This document shows positions 52,433-60,973 of a stretch of DNA of 64,000 bases, piece after piece. Position numbers and translations under genes: made by a program. The notes beneath the pieces were generated by a model. It ran no database searches. It was given only the letters and a program-made list of their open reading frames with translations, and had not been told where the DNA came from. Each line of letters starts with the position of its first letter. Position 1 is the first letter of the stretch. This DNA comes from an uncultured Bryobacteraceae bacterium (GTDB taxonomy: Bacteria > Acidobacteriota > Terriglobia > Bryobacterales > Bryobacteraceae): the NCBI GenBank assembly GCA_938027685.1, contig CALJAM010000001.1, forward strand, positions 1 through 64,000, given 5' to 3'.

Positions 52433-53488
52433 ATGGCGGCCGTTTCCCAGCAGGCTCCGCGGCAGTCGCCGCGAGTGAAAAAGACGGTCGTGCGCCGAGT
52501 GTCGGACCGCTCTCAGCTCCTCCGACGCGTCTTCCAGTTCTTTTTTATCGCGCTGAATCTCTGGATCGGCGCGGAGTTTTATCTCTTCGTCCGGTACTGG
52601 GAGAGCGGTGGAAAGTCGCCTTTCGTGGCTCGCCCGCCGGGCGTCGAGGGTTGGTTGCCCATCGCGGGCCTGATGAATCTACGGGCGTGGATCGAAACAG
52701 GGCGCGTTCCGGCCGTTCACCCGGCCGCCGCGGTGCTCCTCGCTGCCTTTCTGCTGATTTCGTGGCTGTTCCGCAAGAGCTTCTGCAGCTGGCTTTGTCC
52801 CGTCGGGACGCTCTCGGAGTACCTGTGGCGTTTCGGACGGCGCATTCTTGGGCGCAACTTTCGCCTGCCGCGTTGGGCGGACATCCCCTTGCGCGGCCTG
52901 AAATATCTGCTGCTCGGATTCTTCGTGTGGGCCATCGGCGGAATGAGCGTTGCGGCGATCGAAGCCTTCATGCGGAGTCCCTACGGGCTGATTGCGGATG
53001 TGAAGATGCTGAACTTCTTCCGCTACCTGAGCACGACTGCCGCAGTGGTCCTCGCTACGCTCGTCGTGCTGAGCCTCCTGGTGCAAAATTTCTGGTGCCG
53101 CTATTTGTGCCCGTACGGCGCGCTTGTCGGTCTGGCAGCGCTGCTCAGTCCGCTACGCATCCGGCGCAATCCTGCCACCTGCATCGACTGTGCGAAGTGC
53201 GCGAAGGTCTGCCCGGCGTGGCTGCCGGTGGACAGACTCCTTCAGGTACGCTCGGCCGAGTGCACGGCCTGCCTGGAGTGCATCGCAGTCTGTCCTGTGG
53301 CGGACGCCCTCGAATTGAGCGCGCCGCGCAAGGGCCGCGTGCCCGCGTGGGCGATGGCGGCGGGGATCGCGTTGCTGTTCGCCGGGATCGTGGGCTGGGC
53401 GAAGTTCTCCGGCCACTGGGAGACGCACCTGCCGGACGAGGTCTACCGCACGCTCGTTCCCCGTGCCCACGAATTCCGGCATCCGTGA
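52433..53488 (+). CDS. NapH/CcoG-like membrane polyferredoxin
   Basis: 351 residues with about five membrane spans. Two redox motifs face the membrane ends: FCSWLCPVGTLSEYLW near 118 and FWCRYLCPYGALVGL near 220, each with the CxxxCP pair found in NapH, CcoG and RdxA-type proteins. Two classical 4Fe-4S sites follow: CIDCAKCAKVCP near 244 and CTACLECIAVCP near 273. A last span and a short periplasmic tail end the protein. It should move electrons from quinol or the cytoplasm to a periplasmic or membrane acceptor; the partner is not nearby. ATG 52433 follows an in-frame TTG. The CRP/FNR-type site upstream suggests redox control. Confidence 0.88.
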   Translation: MAAVSQQAPRQSPRVKKTVVRRVSDRSQLLRRVFQFFFIALNLWIGAEFYLFVRYWESGGKSPFVARPPGVEGWLPIAGLMNLRAWIETGRVPAVHPAAAVLLAAFLLISWLFRKSFCSWLCPVGTLSEYLWRFGRRILGRNFRLPRWADIPLRGLKYLLLGFFVWAIGGMSVAAIEAFMRSPYGLIADVKMLNFFRYLSTTAAVVLATLVVLSLLVQNFWCRYLCPYGALVGLAALLSPLRIRRNPATCIDCAKCAKVCPAWLPVDRLLQVRSAECTACLECIAVCPVADALELSAPRKGRVPAWAMAAGIALLFAGIVGWAKFSGHWETHLPDEVYRTLVPRAHEFRHP

Positions 53489-53572
53489 GGCTGGAAGGGG
53501 AGGAGCTGCCGCCGGCCTGAAGAGACCGGACGACCGCAATAGCCGTGCGGACGCCCCGGTTGCGAAAGATTC

Positions 53573-54883
53573 CTATTCGTCCGCGCAGCGGTTGGCCGTG
53601 ATACGGTTCTTTTCCCGCTCCACGCCGGGGGCCGCGACGATGCAGCGCCGGCTCATGCCGAAGCCCCGGATCGTGTTGCGAGCGATGAGGCTTCCCTCCG
53701 CCGGCGACGGTCTGGAAACGCCGCGGCCCAGGTAGATTCCCGCGCTCAAGAGTTCCGGTTGATCCGCCCAGTAGACGCAGCCCGGCTTGCCCGGCTCGCA
53801 GCGCGCCAGATTCAGGCGGACGAAGATGTTGCCCGTCACGCGGTGGCCCCGGCCGATCAGAAACAGTCCGCCGAAGACCGCGCCCTCGATGCGGTTGTCC
53901 GCGATCACGATGTTCTGGGAGCGCATGTCGGGGTTGGTGTCGTTGACCACGATGCCGAACTGCCCGTGCGGGTAGTCTTCGCGTCGCCCGCGATTGACGC
54001 AAGAGTTACCCCGCACCTCGCCGTCGTGGAAGCCGTCAAGGTCGATGCACTTGCCGTTGACTTCCTCGAAGCGGTTCCACGCGTAGAGGCAATGGTCGGT
54101 ATCCCCCGCCGTGTCGAGCGCCACCGGCGTAGCCTCGGGATCCACCTCGTGCGGCGGGTAGCCGATCCTGCGGCCGCGATTGCGCACCACGCGCACGCGC
54201 GTAGCGTGACCCACCTGGACGGCGTCGCGAGCCAGCTCCTCGAAGTAATTGTCCTCGACCAGCCCGTCACTGTTGCGCGGCGAGGTGTAGAGCGAGTGGG
54301 TCCAGACGCCGTTGCCGCGCACGCGCAGGAAGCGGCCCGCGCGCACACTGAACTCGGCCGTGCCTTCCTCGAACAGAATGCCGCCGGTGGTGTTGTTGCG
54401 GCCGCGCTCGTCCAGCGATCCGCTGTCGCGGACCTCGACGCGCTCGATATGAACGCGGCGGGATCGGGCGACCAGCACGGCGAAGCCCGCGACGCCGTGG
54501 AAGCGGGCATCCTCGATCCTCACGTCTTCGGAATCGAGCACGAGCACGCCGTTGTTGGCGGTGAAGGCGAAGAAAGGAACATTCGCCGGCGGCAGGCCCT
54601 GAGGCCGTTCCAACAGATCGCGGCGTCCGTGGAAAACCAAGTTCCGTATGCGCACGGCGCGAGCTTGTTCGACTACGAGCAACGCCCGCCCGCGGAATTC
54701 CGATCCCGCCCTGAGCACGGTCCCCTGGGGGTGGCCTTGAATCTCGAGCTCGTGCGCGCCGGCCGGAACTACCAGCTCGTGCGCCAGCTCCCACACGCCG
54801 GGCGGCAGGCTCAACGTACCGCTGTTCGGGACCGCGACCTGCGTCGGCCATAGCCACGCGGCCAGCGCCAGCAGCGCCGTCAC
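53573..54883 (-). CDS. Secreted right-handed parallel beta-helix protein
   Basis: 436 residues from GTG 54883. A signal peptide (TALLALAAWLWPTQVA) precedes repeated coils of about 22-25 residues: DVRIEDARFHGVAGFAVLV, RVHIERVEVRDSGSLD, GLVEDNYFEELARDAVQVG, NIVIADNRIEGAVFGGLFL and GSLIARNTIRGFGMS. This is the Asn-ladder style of the pectate-lyase/NosD/DUF1565 class. It may be a polysaccharide lyase or a non-catalytic binding protein; no confirmed active site was identified. Cys residues (SCVN, CEPGKPGC, RRC) could make disulfides. The GTG overlaps the stop of the methyltransferase (GTGA), so a secreted beta-helix protein is translated straight after a cytoplasmic methyltransferase. Confidence 0.85.
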   Translation of the reverse strand: MTALLALAAWLWPTQVAVPNSGTLSLPPGVWELAHELVVPAGAHELEIQGHPQGTVLRAGSEFRGRALLVVEQARAVRIRNLVFHGRRDLLERPQGLPPANVPFFAFTANNGVLVLDSEDVRIEDARFHGVAGFAVLVARSRRVHIERVEVRDSGSLDERGRNNTTGGILFEEGTAEFSVRAGRFLRVRGNGVWTHSLYTSPRNSDGLVEDNYFEELARDAVQVGHATRVRVVRNRGRRIGYPPHEVDPEATPVALDTAGDTDHCLYAWNRFEEVNGKCIDLDGFHDGEVRGNSCVNRGRREDYPHGQFGIVVNDTNPDMRSQNIVIADNRIEGAVFGGLFLIGRGHRVTGNIFVRLNLARCEPGKPGCVYWADQPELLSAGIYLGRGVSRPSPAEGSLIARNTIRGFGMSRRCIVAAPGVEREKNRITANRCADE

Positions 54884-56184
54884 GCCGCCACCTCGAGAGT
54901 GATAGGCGGGAACCGCCTGCCACCGAGCCGGATCTCGAGCGGGTGCTCGCCCGGACCGACCGCGGCGGGCAGCACGAAACTTACCTGATGGATCGGAGTG
55001 CGCGGCTCCACGCAAACGATCTCCCGCGCCTCGATCGCCCGGCCACCCACCAGCACCTCCAAGCGCTCCGGGTGCTCGACCTCTTCCAGGACCACGCGCA
55101 CGGTGCGGCTGCTGATGTGCGGGCCCGCCAGCAGGTCGATGCCGTCGGAAACCTCAGTCACGCGCGGAACCGGCGGCGGTGGCGGGATCACCCGCAGAAA
55201 AACGCGCGGCGCCAGAGAGCGTCCCAGCCAGAACAATTCGACCGGCTGGAGGCCGCTGGAGATCCCCCGAGGCAGCTCGATATTGAACTGCACCAGACCG
55301 TACTGCGGCGGCCCGAGGTAAGCGCCGCGGGCCTCCTTGCCCGCCACGAGCGCCAGCAGCGTGTTCAGATCACAATCTTCCGGCAGCTCCTCCAGCCACA
55401 GGGAGACCGCGGCGAAGCGACCCCGGGAGGCGGCCACCGGTTCCGAGGCGTACGCGTTCGTAATGCGGCGGACGTGGACGGATCCTTGGGTCTGGACGCG
55501 GGCGAGCGAGGCATACCAACCTGCCGGCCGCTTGCGAAGGGTCACCCACTGGTATTGGGTGCCCACGCCCTCGAGCGCCAGCAGTTGAAAGTCGTTTTCG
55601 CGCGCGAACCAGGCGATCTCTTCGGCCGGGATCGAGACGCCGCACCAGGTGTCGCCGCTCTCGGGCATGCCCGGCAGCCCGTTGACCTGGAACCGGAAGA
55701 TGCCGCCGGGCTTCAGCACACGCCGGGCTTCCTTCAGGTAGGCGAAGACGATCTGGCGGGAGGGTATGTGCTGGAAGACCGCATACGAGTAGACGAAGTC
55801 GAAAGAATCGTCGGCGAACGCCGCCAGATCTGCGCCCCGGTTGACGTGCACGTGTGCGTGGGGGATGGCAGCCAACTTCTCGCGCGCCAGGCGCACCATC
55901 TCGTCGGAGACATCCACTCCGTGGATCTCACCGAACCAGCACGCCAGGTGCCGCATCAGCCGCCCCAGTCCGCAGCCGATCTCAAGAGCGCGGCGGGCGC
56001 GCGGATTGCCCGCGGGCAAGCGTTTCAGCTCGCGCGCGAGCGCCTGTGCGAGCTCCAGGCCGCTGGCGAAGAATTCGTCGTCGTCCTGTCCGCGCCGGCC
56101 AAAGGCCACATAGTACCTGGCATCCTCGCGGGCGCGACGGTTCCAGTCCTGGCGCATCCACTCGCAAAGATCGCGTTCCGCCAT
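54880..56184 (-). CDS. SAM methyltransferase with beta-sandwich-like C-terminal extension
   Basis: 434 residues. The class I methyltransferase domain lies at about 45-185: ALEIGCGLGRLMRHLACWFG (motif I), IHGVDVSDEMVRLA, FDFVYSYAVFQHIPS, and LKPGGIFRFQVNG. The remaining 240 residues are beta-rich, Pro-containing (PPPPPVPRVTEVSDG) and end in LEIRLGGRRFPPITLEV, which reads like an immunoglobulin- or Soli-type C-terminal domain of Solibacter proteins. It should methylate a small molecule or glycan; the substrate is unknown. It follows the thiE-like gene by six bases and is coupled to the beta-helix gene. Compare the methyltransferase at 27898-29349, which also carries a beta-rich tail. Confidence 0.82.
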   Translation of the reverse strand: MAERDLCEWMRQDWNRRAREDARYYVAFGRRGQDDDEFFASGLELAQALARELKRLPAGNPRARRALEIGCGLGRLMRHLACWFGEIHGVDVSDEMVRLAREKLAAIPHAHVHVNRGADLAAFADDSFDFVYSYAVFQHIPSRQIVFAYLKEARRVLKPGGIFRFQVNGLPGMPESGDTWCGVSIPAEEIAWFARENDFQLLALEGVGTQYQWVTLRKRPAGWYASLARVQTQGSVHVRRITNAYASEPVAASRGRFAAVSLWLEELPEDCDLNTLLALVAGKEARGAYLGPPQYGLVQFNIELPRGISSGLQPVELFWLGRSLAPRVFLRVIPPPPPVPRVTEVSDGIDLLAGPHISSRTVRVVLEEVEHPERLEVLVGGRAIEAREIVCVEPRTPIHQVSFVLPAAVGPGEHPLEIRLGGRRFPPITLEVAA

Positions 56185-56190
56185 TGACGG

Positions 56191-56772
56191 CTATTCTAGC
56201 GGGGCCTCCTGCGACTGGAAAACGGTGATGCCCGCGACACCCGCCGCGCCGGCCTCAAGGCATGCGCGCGCATTGTCGCGCGTGATGCCCCCCAGCGCGA
56301 ACACAGGCAGACGGCTCGCACGCGCTGCCTCGCGCAGTCGTTCCAGGCCGAGCGGCGGGCGTGACGAAGTTTTGGATAGCGGCGCGAAGACGGGTCCGAA
56401 CACTACGAAATCGGCGCCCTCGCGCTCGGCGCGGATGACCTCTTCGACGCTGTGACAGGAGACGCCGATGAGGAAGCCGGGAGGCGTGATGGAGCGCAAG
56501 CCGTGGGGCGGCGGGGCGTCGGCAGGCAAGTGTACGCCGTGTGCTCCGGCCGCCAGCGCTAGATCCGTGCGCTCGTTGACCAGGAAGCGCGTGCCGTGCG
56601 GGTTGGGCAGCGCCAAGGCGCGCCGCACGAGCGCGAGCAGTTCGCGTGCCGTGAGATCCTTCTCGCGGATCTGGATCATCTCCACGCCGGCGGCCAGATT
56701 GCGCGCGATCGCCGCCAGCAGCGGCTCGATTCCCCCGGCGAGCTTGCGGTCCGTGATGTAGCAGCGTCTCAT
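56191..56772 (-). CDS. Thiamine phosphate synthase/TenI-like protein
   Basis: 193 residues from ATG 56772, slightly short for ThiE. The TIM-barrel motifs are present: [19 protein letters not shown] near 29-47 with the pyrophosphate-binding Arg and Lys, [10 protein letters not shown] near 80, and [19 protein letters not shown] near 155. The canonical GPVFPTxTK loop reads [12 protein letters not shown], so one Thr of the phosphate-binding site is changed; together with the short length this leaves a TenI-like (thiazole tautomerase) role possible. ATGA overlap with the dinB stop couples the two. No other thiamine genes and no TPP riboswitch were seen. Confidence 0.75.
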   Translation of the reverse strand: MRRCYITDRKLAGGIEPLLAAIARNLAAGVEMIQIREKDLTARELLALVRRALALPNPHGTRFLVNERTDLALAAGAHGVHLPADAPPPHGLRSITPPGFLIGVSCHSVEEVIRAEREGADFVVFGPVFAPLSKTSSRPPLGLERLREAARASRLPVFALGGITRDNARACLEAGAAGVAGITVFQSQEAPLE

Positions 56773-58007
56773 GCGCGTTTGCTCCCCCCGCGCGAAGGCC
56801 GCCGCGCCGGATTCTCGTGTGCGCGCTCGCGCCAGAGCCCCTCGAGTGCGGAACCCAGTTCCAGGGCCTCCTCGCCGTAGCGGTCGCGTACGCGATCGGC
56901 GGCAGCCAGAACACGGCGCCAGCGTTCCCGGCGCGGCTCTTCGAGCAGGCTGAGCTGTCCTTCGTGGGATTGTAGATTCGTCGCAGCGATTCCGAGTAGC
57001 CGTACCGGCTGGTTCTCCCGCCAATTGGCGCGGAACAGGCGTCGCACCTCGGCGAGCAGCTCGGCATCGAGCTGCGTGGCGCGATCCAGAGTCCGCTCGC
57101 GCGTGATCGTAGTGAAGTCGTGAAAGCGTAGCTTGAGCCGCACGGTGCGAGCGAACAGGCCGTATTCGCGCAACCGGCGCGCCACCATGCTTGCCAGCCG
57201 GGCCAGAGTGGCTTCGAGCAGGCGCGGGTCACGGATGTCGCGGTCGAAGGTGTGCTCGTGGCTCACCGATTTGGGCGGCGCCTCGATGCCCACCTCCTCG
57301 TCGAACCATCCGCCCGCGTCGAGGCCGCGCGCCTTGCCCGCCAGGGCCAATCCCCATCGGCCGAAGTGCTCTTGCAGGAGGGATTCCTCGAGCCTGGCGA
57401 GGTCACCGACGCGGCGGACGCCCAGGCTGCGCAGGCGTTCCTCGGTCACCTTGCCGACTCCCGGTATGCGGCTGACATCCAACGGCGCCAGGAATCGCGC
57501 CTCGAGTCCTGGCAACACCCACAGGATTCCGTTCGGCTTGGCCAAATCGGAGGCCACCTTCGCCACCAACCGCGAAGTGGCGATGCCGATCGAGCAGTTC
57601 AGCCCCGTGCGCTGCCGTATCTCTTCGTGCAGTCGGTGAGCTGCTTTCAGCGGGGGTCCGAACAGCCGCTCGCTGCCGGTCATGTCCAGACAAGCCTCGT
57701 CAATCGAGGCCATTTCGACGGCGGGCGAGAACTCGCACAGGATGCGGCGGACCTTCTCCGAGTACTCGCGATACCGTTCCGGACGGCCTTCGAGAAAGAT
57801 CGCCTGCGGGCACAGCCGCGCGGCGGTGCGTAACGGCATGGCGGACCGGACTCCGTATTTGCGGGCCTGGTAGGAAGCCGCTGCCACCACCCCGCGCTCG
57901 TCGGGGCGTCCGCCGACCACGACCGGCTTGCCCTTGAGTGAGGGATCGAACAGCTCCTCCACGGAAACGAAGAACGCGTCCATATCGACGTGGAAGAACG
58001 TTCTCAT
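56769..58007 (-). CDS. dinB: DNA polymerase IV (Y-family)
   Basis: 412 residues from ATG 58007. The catalytic palm motifs are [15 protein letters not shown] (residues 4-18, first metal Asp) and [14 protein letters not shown] near 100 (Asp-Glu pair). The finger region [24 protein letters not shown] (in two blocks) and the little-finger domain ([19 protein letters not shown]) follow. The C-terminal QLSLLEE resembles the beta-clamp binding motif. It performs translesion synthesis. The gene overlaps the prmC stop (ATGA) and the thiE-like gene start, so it is not under its own SOS promoter here; no LexA-like box was seen. A longer frame to 58436 is antisense/overlap with prmC. Confidence 0.94.
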   Translation of the reverse strand: MRTFFHVDMDAFFVSVEELFDPSLKGKPVVVGGRPDERGVVAAASYQARKYGVRSAMPLRTAARLCPQAIFLEGRPERYREYSEKVRRILCEFSPAVEMASIDEACLDMTGSERLFGPPLKAAHRLHEEIRQRTGLNCSIGIATSRLVAKVASDLAKPNGILWVLPGLEARFLAPLDVSRIPGVGKVTEERLRSLGVRRVGDLARLEESLLQEHFGRWGLALAGKARGLDAGGWFDEEVGIEAPPKSVSHEHTFDRDIRDPRLLEATLARLASMVARRLREYGLFARTVRLKLRFHDFTTITRERTLDRATQLDAELLAEVRRLFRANWRENQPVRLLGIAATNLQSHEGQLSLLEEPRRERWRRVLAAADRVRDRYGEEALELGSALEGLWRERAHENPARRPSRGGSKRA

Positions 58008-58843
58008 GACGCTTCCCGCAGACGCCGCGCCGCCAGCACCCGGGGCCTGCCCGCCAGATCCGGCCACACGCGCGGTTCCTCCCAGCCCGTCTCGAGCATG
58101 GCGGTCACCGGCTCCAAGGCGTTCCAGCCCAGCTCGACTACCAACCAGCCGCCCGGTCGGAGCACGCGCGCCGCCTCGCTGACGAGGCGGCGGTAAACAG
58201 CCAGGCCGTCCGGTCCCCCCAGGAACGCGATCGACGGCTCGTGCTCCCGCACTTCGCGCGGCAAGGCTTGAGCTTCTTCCTCCCCGATGTAAGGGGGATT
58301 GGATACCACCAGCTCCATACTCGCTGCCGCGAAGGCCGACGCCAGATCGCAGGCCACCAATTCGACCTGCGCAGCGTGTCGCCGGGCATTCTCCGCGGCC
58401 ACAGCGAGGGCGGGCAGCGAAATGTCCGTGGCCCAAACCTTGCGCTTCATTTCCAAGCTCAGCGTTACGGCGATCGCGCCGGAGCCGCAGCCCACGTCCA
58501 CCGCGCGCCGAGCTTCGAATGCGACCGCCAACGCCGCCTCGATCACGTGCTCGGTCTCCGGGCGGGGAATGAAGACGTCAGGCGTCACCAGGAACTCGCG
58601 CCCGTAGAACTCCTGCCTGCCTGTGATGTATTGCAGCGGTCGGCCCGCCGCGCGTTCGGCGATCAGGGCTTCGTAGCTCGCCGCGAGCCCGTCGGGAAGA
58701 GTCTCTTCCGGATGCGCGAAGAGGTAGGACCGCGGCCGATCCAGCAGCGCCGACAGCAGGACCTCCGCCGTCAGGCGGGGCGCGGCGACGCCCGCCTGCT
58801 CAAGACGCCGGGAGGCTTGCCGGAGCGCCGTCGCGAGGTCCAT
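58004..58843 (-). CDS. prmC: Release factor glutamine methyltransferase
   Basis: 279 residues, the usual length. The N-terminal five-helix domain ([21 protein letters not shown]) is followed by [20 protein letters not shown] in two blocks, then the SAM loop [17 protein letters not shown] near 115 and the catalytic [16 protein letters not shown] near 180. It N5-methylates the Gln of the GGQ motif of release factors. The adjacent upstream gene is prfA, its substrate, a pairing known from many bacteria. The two overlap by 44 bases, and prmC in turn overlaps dinB (ATGA). Confidence 0.96.
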   Translation of the reverse strand: MDLATALRQASRRLEQAGVAAPRLTAEVLLSALLDRPRSYLFAHPEETLPDGLAASYEALIAERAAGRPLQYITGRQEFYGREFLVTPDVFIPRPETEHVIEAALAVAFEARRAVDVGCGSGAIAVTLSLEMKRKVWATDISLPALAVAAENARRHAAQVELVACDLASAFAAASMELVVSNPPYIGEEEAQALPREVREHEPSIAFLGGPDGLAVYRRLVSEAARVLRPGGWLVVELGWNALEPVTAMLETGWEEPRVWPDLAGRPRVLAARRLREAS

Positions 58844-59933
58844 CGAGAGCCACCACCGGCTCGATCTCTTGCTTGAGCCGCTCCGCCTGGTAGTAAGTGG
58901 TCAGCGCATCGATGAGCGGATCCAAATGCCCGTCCAGGATGCTGTCCAGCTGATAGAGGGTAAGTCCGATTCGGTGGTCGGTAACTCTGTTCTGCGGAAA
59001 ATTGTAAGTGCGGATCTTCTCGCTGCGATCGCCGGTACCCACCATGCTGCGCCGCTCAGCGCCGATTTCGGCGCGCTGTCGCTCGAGTTCGCGCTCGTAG
59101 AGTCGCGAGCGCAAGACCCGCATGGCCTTGGCCTTGTTCTTGATCTGCGACTTCTCGTCCTGGCAGGTTACGACCAACCCGGTGGGCAGGTGGGTGATGC
59201 GGACCGCCGAGTAGGTCGTGTTGACCGACTGTCCGCCCGGGCCCGAGGAGCAGAAGGTATCGATGCGCAGCTCCTTGGGGTCGATTTCGACCTCGACCTC
59301 GTCCGGTTCGGGAAGGACGGCCACGGTCACCGCCGAGGTGTGAATACGCCCCTGCGCTTCCGTCTCGGGTACGCGCTGGACCCGGTGCACGCCGCTTTCG
59401 TACTTCAGCTTGCTGTAAACTTTGTCCCCGCTGACCAGCGCGATGATCTCTTTGTAGCCGCCCACTTCCGACTCGCTTACCGAGGAAATTTCCACCCGCC
59501 AGCCCTGCGATTCCGCGTAGCGCGCATACATGCGGAAAATCTCGGCGGCGAACAGCGTGGCTTCGGCCCCGCCCGTGCCGGCGCGGATTTCCAGCAGCAC
59601 GTTCTTCTCGTCGTTGGGATCCTTGGGCAGGAGGAGAATCTTCAGCTCCTGCTCGACCCGCGCCATCTCGCGCTGGAGGCGCTCGACCTCCTCGGCCGCC
59701 AGCTTGCGCAGATCCTCGTCAGGCTCCGCGAGCATCTGGCGAGCCTGGGCGAGCTCTGCGTCCAGTTTCTTCCAATCGCGGTATCGAGCGACAATGGGCT
59801 CCAGGTCGCGGTGGGCCTTGGCCGTCTTGCGATAGCGCTCGGGATCCTGCACGGTGGCGGGATCCGCCATCTGGCGCGTCAGCTCTTCGAACCGCGTCTC
59901 GATTTCGTCGAGCTTGCGAGTATATTGTTTCAT
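58800..59933 (-). CDS. prfA: Peptide chain release factor 1
   Basis: 377 residues; slightly longer than usual at the C-terminus, where the last residues overlap prmC. The N-terminal coiled-coil region leads into [20 protein letters not shown], and the catalytic [20 protein letters not shown] holds the GGQ near residue 231. The following basic stretch ([16 protein letters not shown]) is typical. It recognises UAA and UAG stop codons. The tail ending in GAPASLPAS is atypical. Second gene of the seven-gene minus-strand run, eight bases after DUF1385. Confidence 0.96.
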   Translation of the reverse strand: MKQYTRKLDEIETRFEELTRQMADPATVQDPERYRKTAKAHRDLEPIVARYRDWKKLDAELAQARQMLAEPDEDLRKLAAEEVERLQREMARVEQELKILLLPKDPNDEKNVLLEIRAGTGGAEATLFAAEIFRMYARYAESQGWRVEISSVSESEVGGYKEIIALVSGDKVYSKLKYESGVHRVQRVPETEAQGRIHTSAVTVAVLPEPDEVEVEIDPKELRIDTFCSSGPGGQSVNTTYSAVRITHLPTGLVVTCQDEKSQIKNKAKAMRVLRSRLYERELERQRAEIGAERRSMVGTGDRSEKIRTYNFPQNRVTDHRIGLTLYQLDSILDGHLDPLIDALTTYYQAERLKQEIEPVVALDGPRDGAPASLPAS

Positions 59934-59941
59934 CGCTTCGC

Positions 59942-60934
59942 TCAGGCAATGACGGGACGGCCGCCCTGGGCCTGCTCAAGCGCAAGCGCCCGCTCCAGCG
60001 CCCGTATGGCCACCGCCACCTGCTCATCGCAGGGAGGCCGGGTCGTAATACGCTGAAGCCACAGACCCGGCGCCGCTACGGCCGAAAACAGGCGTCTGCG
60101 GCCCCGCGCCGCAGCGCGAATCACTTCATAGCTTACACCTGCGATCAACGGCAGCAGCAGCACGCGCGCGGCGAAGCGGCTGCCGAAGTCTTCGAAGGGC
60201 AGCAACGCGTAGGCGGCGATTGAGACCAGCATCACGACCAACAGGAAGCTGGTGCCGCAGCGCGGGTGCAGGGTGCTGAAACGCTGCGCATTCTGTACCG
60301 TCAGCGGACCCCCGGCCTCGAACGCGAAAACCACGCGGTGTTCGGCGCCGTGGTATTCGAAGACCCGGCGAATGTCTTTCCAGCAGGAGATGGCAAGCAG
60401 GAAGCCCACGAACAGCGCGATCCGGATCAGGCCATCCGCCAGATTGAATCCGATGCGGCCCTCGATGGCGGGCCACCACGCACCCAGCCGGGTCGTCAGA
60501 TACAGCGGCACGAATTTGTAGAGGAAAATGAAGAAACCCAGCGACAGGGCTAGGTTCACAGCCATCAAGGCCGGGGTGACCTCTTTTTTCCGGCCCGCCC
60601 CCCCGTCTTCGGGCAGAGCTGCGTTGGCCGAAAAACGCAGGGCCTTCATGCCGAGCCACAACGCCTGCCCTAGCGTCCCTACGCCGCGCAACACGGGCCG
60701 GCCCCACCAGCGCGAGCACTCCGAGAGCTTTCTCAAAGCGCTCTCCTCCGTCACCAGTTCGCCGTCGGCGCGACGCACCGCGACGCAATAGCTGTGCGGG
60801 CAGCGCATCATGACGCCCTCGATGACAGCCTGGCCGCCGATCAAAATCTCATCCTCGCTCTGGGCAGCCAGATGCTGCTGCAAGAGCAGACGCAACAGGA
60901 TCATGGGACGCAAGCGGGAGGACGCTCCTCTCAT
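59942..60934 (-). CDS. DUF1385/YqhQ-family membrane protein
   Basis: 330 residues. The family signature [23 protein letters not shown] in two blocks (about residues 32-54) is followed by four or more membrane spans ([33 protein letters not shown]) and the conserved [15 protein letters not shown] and [13 protein letters not shown] blocks. The role is unknown; the family sits next to prfA and prmC in many genomes, as here. An in-frame ATG at 60904 is a possible alternative start. ATG 60934 is used because TATACT lies five bases upstream, consistent with a leaderless message. It is the first gene of the run to 53573. Confidence 0.9.
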   Translation of the reverse strand: MRGASSRLRPMILLRLLLQQHLAAQSEDEILIGGQAVIEGVMMRCPHSYCVAVRRADGELVTEESALRKLSECSRWWGRPVLRGVGTLGQALWLGMKALRFSANAALPEDGGAGRKKEVTPALMAVNLALSLGFFIFLYKFVPLYLTTRLGAWWPAIEGRIGFNLADGLIRIALFVGFLLAISCWKDIRRVFEYHGAEHRVVFAFEAGGPLTVQNAQRFSTLHPRCGTSFLLVVMLVSIAAYALLPFEDFGSRFAARVLLLPLIAGVSYEVIRAAARGRRRLFSAVAAPGLWLQRITTRPPCDEQVAVAIRALERALALEQAQGGRPVIA

Positions 60935-60939
60935 TTCCG

Positions 60940-60945
60940 AGTATA
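60940..60945 (-). promoter_or_regulatory. -10 element of the DUF1385-prfA-prmC operon
   Basis: TATACT on the minus strand (60945-60940), five bases before ATG 60934, with no clear -35. It would start transcription at or within one or two bases of the ATG. Confidence 0.35.
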
Positions 60946-60973
60946 GCTCCGCGTCACGAGCGGCCCGGCCGCC

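Noticed and set aside
56191-60934. TPP riboswitch for the thiE-like gene
   Set aside because: The gene overlaps dinB by four bases in an operon, leaving no leader; no thi-box-like sequence was seen.
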